In this document: piece by piece, positions 39,901 through 54,900 of the stretch
Numbering within the stretch: position 1 is the first letter of the stretch
Layout: each line of letters opens with the position of its first letter
NCBI GenBank assembly: GCA_033063855.1
Contig: CP093829.1
Coordinates: 134,243-198,242 of the forward strand
Direction: 5' to 3'
Source of the DNA: Smittia aterrima
Lineage: Eukaryota > Arthropoda > Insecta > Diptera > Chironomidae
Length of the DNA: 64,000 nucleotides
Notes under the pieces: model-generated
What the model saw: only the letters and a program-made list of their open reading frames with translations
Told to the model about the DNA's origin: nothing
The model's database searches: none
Translations under genes and position numbers: made by a program

Positions 39901-42900
39901 GGATCGATTCGAAAAGATTTTCACTTATCACCCGAACATTAAACATGAATAAATAAATAAAAACATCTTTCCTGATAAATCTCTAATAAAATTAAAAGAC
40001 ACTTCGAGTGCTCTTAAAGTCTCATTCGAAAAAATATACAAAACCTTATCATGTCGATTTAAAAGAGGGATTGAAGAACTATCGCTTATTAAATGAAAGA
40101 ATGCGATCCACCCCTCACTCGCTTAATGTCGAATTTATTATTTGTTCGCCACTTCATTTCGCCCTTCGCTTCTGATGGATTCCATCTCTCCTTCGACTGC
40201 TAAATTGTTGATTATGAATCCCGGGGAAATTAATAACCATAACATCGGGACGAAGGGAAAAATCATCGCATATGTATGGCTGTATGTGCAGTTGCATGGA
40301 AAGAAACATGTTGTTAACCGAGTGAGAGAGAAAGATGGAACTTAGTGGAATACACAACAACAAATAATTCTTTTCGGAGGGTCAAAACGAGCGTTGAATT
40401 GAAACCGGCTCTAGGAAGAGAAGAAAAGGATTTTCTGCTTTTGTTATCAAAATAATCTCGACAACTGCAAGCTTCAACTGACCACGTGTCGGTTCTTCTT
40501 CTTCCGCTGAAATTTCCATAATTTTAATGAAGATGAAGCTTCTTTGAAGTCTCAAATTGCAATTGCAAACAATCTGGTTAGAATGAGGATTAAAAGTCTC
40601 GTGCTCTACTGTGTTCTACCGATAAAGTGTTTAGTTTGACGATTGCAAGTTTAGGAATAATTTGAGAGACAACAGTTGCTTCTTCGCCTGCCAGCTTTGC
40701 TTTTAATCGCATAATTGGCATTGGCACAATTTCGTTCGATCATAAAACCGTCCGAACTTTGCTTCTTCATGACATGAACCACGCAACCCCTTCTCATTGC
40801 TTTTATTTAACATCTGATAGGGTGTTGCAAGCTGAAGCGATTGAAGAGACCGAGGGATGGTTGATTGGCATAGAAAATCATCCTCAATGGATTTTTTATT
40901 AAAAAGCGAAAACTTTTGAGAGAGTTTTTGCAATATTTTATGTTCTCGAGGGACCTCTTCCGTCGTTGTTTTGATTTCGTGTCGTTTTGTCACTTTAAAT
41001 TTTTTGTGCACATAACCAAGCAAGCAAAAGGCGACCAGGGAAATGAGAAACAATGGAAGAGAAATTAAACATTCATAAATACTTCATTAACCCAACGACT
41101 CCAAATCGATTACCGGATTGTAAAATGCGCCATTGAGACTTGATTATTCATGGATATCCATTCAATGAATTTCTTCTTCTCTTGGTTTAATGGAAAAATC
41201 GTAGCCAACAAAAGACGAATCCATTCAGCAAATCTCTCCTCTCGCACCCTCTTCAAACATAAAAAATAAAATCTATCATGTTCTAGCTTCGGCTCAGGCA
41301 GAAATCTCATCCATTTGCCAATTTTTTCGGTCGACAAATAAAACTTTTCCTCGTCGAGATTGGAAAAGGTATTTTAAGGCCCTCCAAGGCGAGAAACTCA
41401 AAATCGAGACTAGTTCGTAATCCCTGCACCTATTGGAGCAGTAAAAAATCTATTTATGATTTTCTTTTCATTTGTTCCTTCTGGTGATTCGGATCTAATA
41501 AAAAAAAGTAAATGAAATTGAATTTCTGGTGCAAGGAGAGAGATGAAAGAAGAAAACAAGAAGAACGAGAACCGGTTTTTAAAAAACGAAAAATGTTCGG
41601 TCGATTATCTTGCTGTGGAACATCTAGATACTTGGAAATGATGAATTGCTTTCGATTAGATGAGCTCGCACAGCCGTCCGCCGTCCTGAATTTCAAATTC
41701 AATTTTTTATTTGTTTTCCAATTTCGATGAGTTTTTGCTGATAAAGTCATCATTTTTACGCAATTTTGAGCATGAGTGGACAAAGCCGATTGTTTCTCGT
41801 TCGTTAGTTCAATGAATTCTAGAAGTAGAAGTGAAGTTGATGCTTTGACAATGGTTCTCGACTGAGTCTTGTCTAGATGCGAGGCTTCTGTTTTAATTCA
41901 CATATCATTTGCAGTTCCTGTTTCCCCACCTACACTTCCTCTCGCCTGCTTTTTAGACAAATGAATCTCGTCATCGCAACGAGAAGGGAGAGAAGAGAAA
42001 GCAGAAGCAAAAAAATGTGCGGTTTCATCTTGATTTATTTATTGCTGTTGCTGTCGTTTTCGTGATCATTTGCAACCTGATCCTGTCTATTTGTTCAGTA
42101 ATGGACGAATTTGTAAAAACTTCGATAATCTCTCTCGCCATCCCTCGCCCCCGAAAAACAATTTTTTCTCATTTCTCTAAAGACAAATTGGAATATCATT
42201 TTTATGCTTTAACCTCCTGGGCGACTAAGCCGATGGAATTACAGTCGCGCAGCATTCGTCGCTGTTAATCTCTCTCCATTCTGCTGTAAAAATACTTTAA
42301 ACTCCAGAAAGTAAACAAGAACTTTAATATTGAAACAAAATTGGTTTAGCTTCGTAGTGAACTCCTGGAGCGAATGTCGCCTGGAGGTTCATTTTCTATT
42401 TTTTTTCGAACTCATCGCGTTTAACGCACAAGCGAGCTCCATTTAGAACCTCTCTCGATTCTAGATAGAACACAACAATCTTTTATCCCCTTTCGACTTC
42501 GCCTTGACAACTGGGAAGAACTGAGTTACACAACTTCGAAGCACTTTTTGTAATACGAGACTTTTTATTCTCTAGCCGTGCTTCAGAAATCTCTTTGTTA
42601 ACAGGAAATTTTCTGTTCACTTTTGAACCTGAAATTAAATAAGTTTAAGCTGCTGGCGTGGAATCTGTTAATGACAAGAAAAAAAAACTTCTAAAAGGAA
42701 CGAAGTTGTCACCAAAATATGTCACACAAGCTTGTGAAAGGAAACCACTTAGAAAGAGGAAGGGGCATCGATAAGGTGGCTCAAATAATTAATTATGTTC
42801 TTAATGAATTTGATATTTCTCAAGTTTGTGTCACCCAGAACGTTATTAATGGAAATTAGCTTAGATAGCTTAAACAATTTCTCTCTAACGTCTCAATTGT

Positions 42901-45900
42901 GCTCATTTTTATAACAAAAAAAGAATAAAGAAGAGAAATTTAAATTCTGGAGCCCTCCCCGCGTGATTTTCGAGTCAACGAAAAGACAAAATCATTCGTC
43001 GAGAACATCAAACATTCATAAGTTCTTGTTTAGATTCTTATCGCTTCGCATGTTTGTTTTCGTCTCTCATGGTGGAAAAACATTTGACGACGATTTGAGT
43101 GTTAATTCGAGCAATAATTTTAAGTGATCCGGTCGTGTTTTAAATTATTTAAGGAGCCGAAGCTTCCTTCAACCCTTCAAAGGGATTCTTCAAGTGTTGA
43201 ATTCATGAATTATTAATGTCGCCCTCATAACTAACTCGAAGGAAACGGGGGATGCATAAACTAGTTAACAACGACTTGAATCGTTGAAGAACAATTTCCC
43301 CCAAACAACAACGAATGGCAAGAGAAATCATTCAACCCTGACGCAGAGCTCAATGCGACACACTCGTGTGCGTTCGTTTGCAACAAGTTTTAAGTATTTA
43401 ATTTGAAAAACATTTTTAATTCTTTATTTTTGGGATTTGAGCGAGCGTTTGATGAAAACAAAATCATTGTTGCTTCGTCTAGCAGCAGCGGCTTGCGAGA
43501 TATGTAAGTGAGTGCAACTTCACGTAACCCTCGTCGATGTTAATTTATGTTAAATACTTTTGCCGTAGGATTTCTCATGCATGTAGTTTGATTCTCCGGT
43601 TTTAAATGATCTGAGTTGACACTATTCATGCATCAGGTAATCCCGGGAAAATGAGAAATCCAAGTTTAATGGAAAAAAGAAAAATGCAAGCACTTGGCTT
43701 CTTTAAAATTCAATTGCACATGAAGCGAGTTTTGTGTGTTTGTGCATGAGTTTCATTTTGCGGATGAGAAAACAATCGACTGCATTGAGGGCTTTTGTGT
43801 GGAAGCTAAAGGAAAAGCATCGTGTTTCAGCATAATTACGAAACGATTGCGATGGGAACCAAGAAGCGCTCTCAGTACAACTTAATTGGATGTAATTGAA
43901 GTTTAAGTGCGGCCAGTTTCAAGCTCCAAAACTCGTTTCGAACAAATTTCGTCACTGACGTTTGATTTATAATGAAAGACAGAACATTTTATAATGTTAA
44001 TCCGCTTTACGTATTAAAGTTTGCAGAAAGTTAATGGCAGTCGGAAGTTTAATTGCCATTCTAAGCGTTCACACCGGGCTCACCTGGTTTGCATTAACCT
44101 TCTCGCTCACGTCGCAATCGACCGATCGCTATGAGCATTGACTTCGAATAAATTTCCCACACACTGCAACGTGAGCCAAATCGCTCTCGTCGGAATAGAA
44201 TATTTTCGCGTTGAAACCTTGCATTGTCTCATTTCCTTTATCAGTTCTGCTGTCGTTTGAATCGAGTCGCCTCGATCATTCAACTGCATTGTCATGAGAG
44301 CTCCAATAAAAAAAAATTAATGAACGATTCGGCGGAGAAAAACACTTGGCGGGGTTTCTTTGTTCGTGGAAGTTTCTTCTTCTTTTACTGCTGTCTTTCG
44401 GCTCATTAATCATTGAATTTATTGACAGGACGAATTTGGCTTGGGGAGGTTTTAAATTTATTAGCCAATGAAACCTTTTAAGCTGCACAATCGTTGAGAA
44501 GCAAATTCATTGACCTTTACCGTTTGTGCGCGAGCGCTCGATTCTTTTTTTCTCTCTCGCGCCCGCTAATTAATATTCATTTCAAGACCAACGTTGTTGC
44601 AACGTATTGCAGTCTGACGTGGGAGCTGATCATTTATACGCGAAATGAAACAAAATCTCTTCTCGCCGATTTAAATCCCCGTTGAAAGCTTCGCGTAACA
44701 GTTGGAGGCAGACAGTTGAACCACCTCTCCGTCAAAGCAATTTAATTGCCACACACATCTACATGCATGCAATGTTATAAATCAAACTTATGCCTCGGCC
44801 TAATTGCCACGGCTACTGGCCTTAATTACCAAGATGATTCTAATTGTCGAGTCAGTGATTTACACTGGACATGAAGCATCCGTTCTCTCACACTCTCTAG
44901 AGGCGAGAAGCTTCTCTAATTAACGCTAGAACGATCGTAAATTCTCATGCATGTTCTTTACAGTTTACATACGTTGCCCTTCACCAGACTTTTTGCACTT
45001 TTCTCTGTTTGCCATTTGGATTGAAATAGAGAGAGAGAGAGTGAAAATGTTCACAAATTTTCCTGATTTTTCTCTCGTTGTGTAATTTAATTTATTTTTA
45101 TTATCATTGAGTCAGGGATGTGCTACGATAATAACATTCATTTAATAAATTCTACGAGCCTTTTCACTGAGAGAATTATTAAATAAACGCTTGCCGTTGG
45201 CATAAAACTCAATATTTTTTTTCGGATTACAAACGACGGCAGCGGTGTGAGAGAGGAAAATGAAAACGAAACGGGAAAACATTTTTCCAAGCTTTTATTG
45301 TTTATTCTCGCACCAACGCCGAAGCGGAGATAGGTGGAGGGTTAAAACAATCGAGAAGCCTCTGCTGCAGCGTGAAAAGAACGCGACAGTGCCAGGCACC
45401 AAATCAGCTCCCTTCCCCTCAAAGGAATCTCCTTCTAAGCTCTCGAGCGAGCTTCGCTTGAGGGAAATTCAAATTTTTAAACATGAAACATTTATGAAGG
45501 AATATTTTATTTTCTTCCGACTGGAAGCAACTTTCTGTCGACTTTGTTCTGGAGCTTCTCATAAATAATCAGTTGAATGAACAGCGAACGGGTGTTGCGC
45601 GAGGAGTTCTTCCATTTAAATTATGAAATCATTATTTGTCGTTCCACAAACTTCTGCTCTTGTTCCGACATCTCAAAAGGCATCATCATCATCATCAGCA
45701 TCGTTGCTGTCACAGAAACCACTTATTCATCCTTTTAAAAGTTTCTACTCTCTTCGTTCATCATCTTTAACAAAAGATTGCGGTGGTGGCGACGAGAAAA
45801 AAAACTGAATCAACAGCGAGAGAGAAAAAATTGTCAACAAACGCGAAGCTAAGAGAAGAAGAAGGAAAATAGTAAAACAATAATTTTTTCGGGAAATGAA

Positions 45901-48900
45901 CGTGGAGGCGAGAACGAGAGAATAACAATAAATTTTCGTTATACGAAAAATATTTTTACTACACGCTTAAAAATATGAGAAAAACTTTTTTGTTGCGATA
46001 GGTTATGGAGCATTTATTATTACACAATAATTTCGCATCTCTCACTTTCTGCCAATTCTTCAATGTCTTCTCACTGCCACTTCATCTTTTTCTTCTCATC
46101 GTAATCTGAAAATAAACAAACGCAGACATCGATCGCTGAATGAAGCGCGTGTATCCGGAGATTTTCCGAGCGAAGAAAATCGACAGAAATTAAAAATAAT
46201 GAAACGAAGTTTAAAGTTTCTTCTTCGGAGAAAGATTTCTGTGTGCGAGACCTTTCAATTGTTATTAGTTTCTCTGTGTCTCCCTTCTCTGGCCCTAAAC
46301 CCTAAACACATCATATACAATCGTTAGTGATGTTGTTATTATTCAAAATAAAGCTGAACGAAATATTTTCGATCCTCCAAACATGCCAACCTAAGCTTAC
46401 AAAGGCCTGTGTGGTTTGTTCCATCGCACCATAGTTTATGTTATAAATAATTTAGTAGCATAAACATACAGCACAGAAAGAAGACGGGAGAGAGCAAGAA
46501 AATACTTCAACAGTCAAGCAACAACAACGACTTAGTTGAAAAGTTTATCTTTTTAAATCGCTTTTACTGCCTCGCCTCACACTTTTTTTCGGGCTTGCAA
46601 AGGAGAGAAATTTCATTCTTACACGCTTGTCGTTGAGTTAGCGCACGTGTGTGTGTGTTTTAATTTTAATTCAGTATGGTTTCATTAGACGGGAAGCAAT
46701 AGGAAAAGTTTAGCATGCTAAATTATTTATGTAATTTACTTCGGCAACTAAAGTTGCTCTGATAGTTTCTAAAGCCGAGTGAGAGGAAAAGTTTTAGTTT
46801 TCCAAACTGTTTACGGAATTTCAATATTTTCTCGAGAGTTTTGTCTTGGGTGGAGAGTTCAGACTGTGTATCGTTTGAACTCTGTTTGAAAATTCATTTA
46901 AATTTTCTTTGTAGCGTTACACAAGCGCCGGAAGCTTCCCGAGACTTATGAGCGAGAAAAACGAAGGCTTTTGGCATCAGCAAGAAATGTTTGTTTAATG
47001 TAATTAGATTCAGATTTTAGAGATTCAAAGTCTCCGAGAAAGTTTATGAGTTTGGTAATGTTAACGATGTTGAAGCAATTACAACAAGTTTTGAGCTCGT
47101 CGAGTCTGAAAAGTTTCAATTAAATCAAAATAATTTTATCAGAACCCGATTAAGTCGGAAGCCTGTGTCGAGCAAGCTTTGCAATTGATTGTCAAATTCA
47201 TCGAACAAACACACTGCAAGCTTCGTTGAAATCATTTGTCGAGGAGAATTTCCGAAATTCGTCTATTGAAATATTCTGACAGCTTTTTTTTTATTCATTC
47301 ACGAGAGAGAACGAAACGATTTGGGGGAAAGGAATTTTTTAGAAATTCTCTGCACGTTTCTGTGCGTTGTGACTCCTTCTTGCTATTCGTCGTCTATGTT
47401 TAAGCCAGAGGTGGGAATGGAGAAATTTTAAAATGATTACTTTTGCATCCCGGGAGATTTCTCCAGATTATCCATCGCAAATGGGCCGCGTCATGAAATC
47501 TGTCTTGAGCAAAATTCGAGAATTCTGCTGTTGCAAGCGAAAATGTGTCGTCGTCGTTGAATTCTTTGTAACGAACGCAGTAGCTCGAACGATTTATTTA
47601 TTGTTGAAAAAAAGCCCTTGAAGAGAAAACTTTTCGGCTTTGCTTGCATGATTTATGTGAGTTCCAACTAAGAGCGCTGCTTCTGGTTTCACGTACGAAA
47701 CCGACTTGAACAAATAGATTTTTTCCTTTGTTTCTGTCGCTTTAAATCAACATCGAACCGCGATCCAACATAAGAACATTCTTAAGCCGATCCATGACAG
47801 ATCTTAACGATATCTTCAGGTAGACGATAGTGGACAGCTTGAAATTCTTTTTTAGAATAAACAAAAAAGAATTTAACTCGTCGCTCTCACACTCAGACAG
47901 TAAAAGTAAGAAATATTATTCATCATTTATACTTTGCTGTGGATATGTTGCTGCCTTGCCTTACACAGAGAGCTCCGCGAGTAAATATTTGTGTATGAAT
48001 GAGAATATTGAACTCAACTTCGAGGCGGAAGAAGAAGACCTTAATAGAGTTTCGTCTCTTTCGGTTTGTAATATGTTGGCTCGATGTTGAGTTCGTAGAA
48101 AAATGTAAAACTTGAAGCTCACTTCTCGTCGTCGTTATCAAATGAACATCTCATTAACGCGCCAACCGAAAGTCATTTTATTTATGCCACTTCCTTTTCA
48201 AGTAACTCCCGTGGCTGAAGGGCTTTTTATTCACAGCCCGTTGACTCCCCGAACGATGCATAAACAATGAATGAAAGGGAATATCATTTCGCTTCAGACA
48301 CCGTCGAACAAAAAGGCGAGCGAGCGAGATTTATGCTGTTTATTGCCTTCGCGTTCTAATGAAACTTTTGTGCAATTCATACACATTATGAGAAATTATG
48401 TTCTTTATTTATGGTTGCTGGGTTTATGTTTTATGGCTGATTCCATAATGCTCTGCTTCATGTCACTGCCGATGCTTGGGTCGATGCCACGTTGCGCTGC
48501 TGCGGAAATGATATGGCGATGGAGTATGATCCGATGAGATTTATCATCTCAGTCTCTGTCGCACTAGATACGGCCACAGAAAATGTTTCCATTTCCGGTT
48601 CTTCTGTCTCCGGTTTGAGGAATCACATAACTTACTCCTCGCTTTGTTCTCTGTTCACGATTCGTAATGGAAATAGCGAAAGTCATGGCCACGCTAAATG
48701 TTCAATTCGCGCGCGAAAATCTAGCTGATCATCGGAGCGGATGTCAATCGACATTCCTTTCGGTAAGAAATAGAATCTTTATTACCTTTACGAGTAAGAA
48801 CTTAATGGATGAGATTTATTCAGAACTCTTCTTCTTCTTTCAATCTTAAAGACGATGTTGTGTGAAGAAAAAGAAATTCTTCAGCTTCAATTCCTTTCCT

Positions 48901-51900
48901 TCTCTTTCGCTTTCTTGGAGAATGTTGTTTGAGACGAAGGCTCAAATGAAAAGGAGGAACCAGCAAGACACAAAAATGTGGTTCCAACAGCTTCTCATCG
49001 ACCGATCCATGCGAATTAGATTAAATAAAAATTCTTGTTCTTCAACTCGTCGCAAAACTCTAAAGTTTACTTCTCACCCACAACATCGTTTTAATGATCA
49101 GGATTATAACTCCAAATGTTTATTGGTTTTGGGGCTTACACACCTCTTAGCTCAAATTATCGTCGTCAACGATAACGTAAGCGAGTCGAGGAGTTTAATC
49201 TTTTCTTTCACACACACACCAACTCGTTATTAAAGCATAAGAGTTCACTTAATTTATGCTCGAATGCTTTAAAGCGAAAATTATAATTCTAGGAAAAAGT
49301 TTTGTCGAGATGAAACGAGCAAGAGTTTGTGAAAAGCCATTAACGTGGTTGTTTTGTGCGTTTTTTTTTATTCCGGGCCGCCATTTATTTTGCTGAGCAT
49401 GAGGGAGACGAGACGATGAGGATTTTCGGGGAGCAGGCAATTTGTGAAAGAAAAGGAGAAAACTTTAAACTTTTAGCTTTTCAGGGAATAATTTCCACTC
49501 GTTTTACAACATTAAACACGAGGAAGAGGGCAGAAATGAAAGGGGAGAAGTCGTTTGGGGACTAACGAATCTGGTGAAAGTGTTTCTCGTTTGCACGCTA
49601 AGCTGAAGAGAAAAAAATTTGTTTTTTTGGGAAAATTGGATTTTTTCGTTGTTGGATCGCAAGTGATCGGAAAATATTTCGTGCGCATGCTCATCGCTAT
49701 CATTCAATTCTACGCACGTGATAGCGACAGATTCGGATGTCTTGGTTCTCTCTGCACTTATTTCCGTATGCAAACTCCTCAAACACACGCTCATGTTCGT
49801 CGAGAGTAAAAATAGCGAATGAATCTTTTGCATTTACGGTTCTTTAAACGACAATTCAGACGAAAAACTTTTTCATTCAATTGCTGCAGCTTCGCTGGAA
49901 GTCGACGAAGGAAGAAGAAATAGTCGAGAATACAGACATACAACGATGTCTTATCACAGAACCCAAAAGACATTGACACCGAAATATAAAATGCTGTCGT
50001 AACAAAATTGCTTGTTTGGCTCTTCCTTCCAGTCTAGTGCTGCTTTCCTGATTCAATTATGGAAGCATCTTTAAATTAAAGTGGATAAAATCCAAGTGAG
50101 AAAACTCGTCGTGGAAAATAAGAAAAACTTTTCAATTTTCTACTTCAATGCATCGAAATCATTTCTCAAACTTACAGCAAATTCGTCGACATAATTAATT
50201 CGAAATCATGATTGAAAGGGAGCACAAATCTATTAAAAGCGAAGGCGAATGCAATTAATTTGCGTAAAATATGTCGCTTGTCGGTAAGAGTGAGGGAAAT
50301 GAAAAAGCGAAGAAAACAGATGAGAGTATCGCGAGCTTTCCTCTCCGGCTTTCTCTCTCATCTTCCATGTTTATGTGTCAGTGACCACCACAGCGAACGT
50401 GAAAATATTTGAGCGAGACAGACGATAATCACATGTTGGGGAGAAAGAATTGCATTAGAGGGAAGAGTAAGAAGAATCAGAGATAAAACATTTTGTTCGT
50501 CTCATTGACGTTCTGTGGGGCAAGTTCTCGTTACATTGTCGTTTCAACAGAGGAAATCAATTTCAACTGAAGTCGATTTATTTATGATTGTAGAACACAT
50601 GACATAACGACGTAATGACATCATACACGGAGTCAAGAAGAAGTTGGTTACAAACATTTTGTCTGAGTCTCTTTCACTCCGCCAAGAGAGCGAACGCAGA
50701 GTCAATGGCCAGTTGTGAAAAAGGAAAAAATGAAAAATAAAAATAAAAATTCAAGGCCATAAAATTAATTCTTCTTCTCTTCTCACCCCGACGACGTGCA
50801 TGATATCCATATGTGCTGTGCTATTTAACGAATGAAAGAGAGAAATGAAGGCGAAAAAGAAATCTCGGAACCAAAACTCTATCGTCTTCTTATTATTTGA
50901 CGTTCAGAACAACTCGAACACAGCGAAGCCCATCGTCAGGTTGCTTTATTATGATAATTTATTTTTTTCCTCTCGCTCGCTCTCTCTCTCTCTCGGTTTC
51001 GTTATGTTTTATGATGCTGCATTGTTGTTGGACTCGCGACTAAGAAAAAATGCTCGCGCGAGTTTTCTTTCTTTGCCGAACAAAAGGGAAAAGATACAAG
51101 AACAGGTTCTGAACTGTGTCTAAGAACAAGAACAAGTGCTTGACGTCGCCGTTACAGATTTCCTCACAGCAAAATGAGAAGAAGAAGAAACTCATTAAGG
51201 AAGTTGCTTTAATGAAAACTCATTCCTCGACTTGCAGTGAAACCTTATTATTTATTTTTCTTTTTATTTATTGCCATGTTCGGGAATTAATCTGAAAAGG
51301 GATGGAGTGAGAGTAATAGACCCACAAGGAACTAAAGGGAGAGGGGAGGGAATAACTCGAAACTTGTCTGAGGAATCCAAAAAGAATTTACCGACAAAGA
51401 TCCCAAAGTTGTCAAGTAAAATAGGAAAAGTGACTTCGAAATTGAAAACTTTCTCAATTTCTTCCCTTTCGTTGCTTTTCTAACCAAAATTCCAAAGAGA
51501 TTTATCGAAGAATTTAATAAAATGAATAATTTATTACCAAACGTCTAGAGGAAATTTATTTTCGTGTGTGGTTGACTTTTCCTTCGAGAGAAGAGTCTTC
51601 TCAGAACACTCGAGAGAAGTGAAGATATTACAATTAGAAGATCTTGGAGAAGGAAATTCTTGACCGTTTGCCATTCGAAGTAAATCTAATGACGATTTGC
51701 GGTGTCTACCAAAATAATTCGACTTCTATTAAAGTTTCTTCCCTAAAAAAACTTCCGAGACGCTTCATGCAGTTTAAACTCAACCTTTCTTCACCTTGCC
51801 ATGACCGTGATTCTACCGCGGACTAAAATGATTCGAGAAATAACCTCTAGACACGCGAAAAAAAAATTGGCATTGTAAATCCGTTTATGCATCTTGAAAT

Positions 51901-54900
51901 AGCCAAAGAACGAAACTGTAATTTGTGTCGGTGAACGAACGTGGTTTGAGAATTCGCGAAGAATAAAATTTAAAGTTCTTCAGCTAATCCTACCGCGAAT
52001 TTTTTTTATTGTAAAATAATTAACTCGTCGAAGCTTTTTTTGTGCAAACTTTTGCAAATAACAATCATAGCGGCAACAAAGAATCAACGACGCAGCCATA
52101 AAAATGGTTTATTGTCTGCCCGAATCTGATTTATAAGATTAATTGCCGCTTAACTCGCCAGAGCAATTTTCTTACGAATGCACGAAGCTTGATTTGTGCT
52201 GAGAACGCTGTTAATTTTCGTTCTCAATTAATTCCGCTAACTGCAATCCGACGCGCAGATATTCGCTGAAAATGACTTTGTCAATTTATGACGACCAACA
52301 AAAAAAAACTTTGTTCTAAAGGTTTTATTTTCGTCTGCGTCCCATCGTCGCATTATTTTACCTTTCAACGGCAAATTTATCAGTGATTGAATCCTCAGCA
52401 ATGAATAGACATTCGCCAGACGAGAGACGGCAAGCGCTACAAAAAAGTTCATTCACAGTCGATCTCCTGTGTCATTTCCAGCCCTTTCCGTATTTTTTTA
52501 TCTCAATTATTTCGCCTGATAAAAGTGAACAGGAAATTTGAAAAATAAAATTTATGAGTCGCTCGTTTAATCCTATTACGTCAAATTTCATGAGCACTCG
52601 ACCGTTGCCTTGGAGCTTTAAGCTTCTGAGAAACCAGTGAGATAGATCGGCGCAGAAGAATCACTAAAATGCATCTTGTTCGTTTCAAAATGCGCAATAA
52701 AACTTGAGATGAGATTAAGCAACAGCAAGAGATGGAAAGAAGAAACAAAACGGAAAAGTCTTTGAACCTGCTTGCATTAAATTGTTGTTGGGGAAAGCTT
52801 TGTTCATGATTCTCGTTTTGTGTCTTCTCCCCTCGACGCGATTCTCTTGAATGACTGACATCGGAATAAAACATTCAGCCTGATCTCTGTCGATGGGAAA
52901 CTACACAAGACGCGCGATGGAAATTTCATGGGGTGATTTTGCAATTTGTGTGCAATGGTTCTGCTAACTTAACTTAACTTTATTTTTCTTGTCTTGACTT
53001 AATCATCTGATGGTGGCCATGAAGGTCAACGCTGCGGAACGACAAAGCGCATTGCACTTAAGTTGCAAGTGTGTTCACATTACGCAAGCTTTTAAGTCGC
53101 CGTGCCAGTAAAAATGTTGCAAATTTACATTGCTAATGTGAATTTAATTAAGAAAACTGATCAACATATTTATAATTAACGTTCTTCTTGTTTCTCTTCC
53201 TTCAGCGGTGTCGTAACAATGAGTGCTGACTCGACAGCTACAAGCGATGCTTCCGATCCAGGCTCACCGTTCAGTCACACTTCGACATGCACAGACGATG
53301 TTTCAGCATCGACTACAAAGACGATGACCCCGAGCGTTAGTCCACCAAATGGAAAGACACTCAAGAGGCAAGCGCAAGTGACGGAAAAATGTGATAAGAA
53401 GCGAGTCCGTAAAGAGCTCTGCAGTAAAAACAATAACGTAGAGATAAAAATAATTCCAATGCCAACATCGACTGCATCGCAAGCATCACAAATGAAGAAA
53501 CCGAACCTCATTAAGAGTACTTTGTCGGCCATCGCCAACTTAAATGTGTTCAAGAGTCAGCCAACTAGCAAAGCTTCCATCACTTCACAGCAAGCGATTC
53601 CTTCGGCCGTGTCGTCATCATCAAATCAGCCACCGAATCTCGCTCAGCTTTCGACAGCAATGCCAATGGCAGCGACCATCAGCAAACTTACAGACTATTA
53701 TAAGCTCAAGAAGGAAGTCACAACCAACTCATTAAGCGTTGAAAAGTATTGTAATATGCTTCTTAATCTTCAATCGAATGGGAAGCAGAACATAAAAGGA
53801 AAAGTTCCGGATGCAAATATCACGAAACACGCCGCAACTACAATAACTCCAATCATGAATAACTCACTTCATACGACACCTTCGAAGCCTGTAAATATTC
53901 CGAAGAAGCTTGTGAATGAGAAGAAAACGGCAAAGATCGCGCCTGTCATTCCTGTCGCGCGAAAAACAACGAATCACACGTCAATGCATTCTCAGCAATC
54001 TCCACAACAGCCACTCAAGATCTCACCAAAGAAACCAGTTTCAATCGCACCGCGAATCGAGCCAAAGCCCGCGCAAAAGAACAACGTGTTGTTGCAACCG
54101 AAGCCTGTTTCCATGCAGGTAAATGGTGTTAAGACTGGTACCAATGGTAAACTCGTAGCGACCTCGACGTCATCCCAATCGCTACAGAATCAACAGCAAC
54201 CGACTGTGTTGCTCGCTGCTATTCGAATTCCATCACAACAAATGCAACCACCGACTCAGCCTCCGCCGTTGAAAATGCAAAATGGTTTAATTCAGAAGAC
54301 GACTACAACAACTACGACCACGACAAAGCTGGCTCCTATGCTTCAGTTCCACACTCAGCAGATGATCCCGAATTTGATTCAGCTACCAAATTTAATTGCG
54401 ACATCGAACAAATCACCAATGGGCAAAGTCTCATCGTCTCAACAAACTCCATCTCAGCCAAATCTTTATGTCAATGGCACAAGTTTAACTCAGCAACAGC
54501 AGCAACAGTTGTTTATGAATGGAGCTGTCATCAAGCTTCAGCCAATGCCAGCGTCATCTCAAGGCAATGCTCAAACTGTGACATCGTCGACGATGTCAAA
54601 CGTGACTTCAATTAACAATGCCGCACAAAAATATGCAATTCAGCAACAGCAACAAGCATTCGCTGCTCAAATCGCAGCTCAACAAATGCAGCAACTCTTC
54701 ATGACTCCCGTGCTCTTCAATGCAAATGGGATTCCAACGGTGCTTTCATCTCAACTCGCTAATCTACAACATGCATTCAATCAACAGCAGATCGCCTCGT
54801 CTATGGCTCCACCGTGCTCAATGCCTGCTCTACAGCCGATTCAATCGTCTCTCTTATCCTCTTACTCAACGAGTTCTATGACTTCAACAACCAACAGCAG

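Larger units (their letters stand above)
24950..53205 (+). other. jing: First large intron of jing, 28.3 kb
   Basis: The intron is bounded by GTGAGT at 24950 and by TTCTCTTCCTTCAG ending at 53205. I see no supported coding exon inside; the open frames are short and without recognisable domains. Items noted are a TATA/Initiator pair at 35538-35571, a 9-bp inverted repeat at 39150-39187, a short AG dinucleotide run at 45028-45041 and a TC run at 50981-50994. Long first introns of insect developmental regulators usually hold enhancers and alternative promoters, so regulatory content is a reasonable inference, though the sequence alone does not show it. Confidence 0.7.

Noticed and set aside
45623..45808. 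A 61-codon frame with a Ser run from (TCA)n.
   Set aside because: The Ser run comes from a trinucleotide repeat, there is no clear splice site or domain, and nothing ties it to jing.
46293..46307. Two tandem CCCTAAA units, which resemble a plant-type telomere repeat.
   Set aside because: Only two copies are present, and Diptera do not use this telomere repeat. It is most likely chance.
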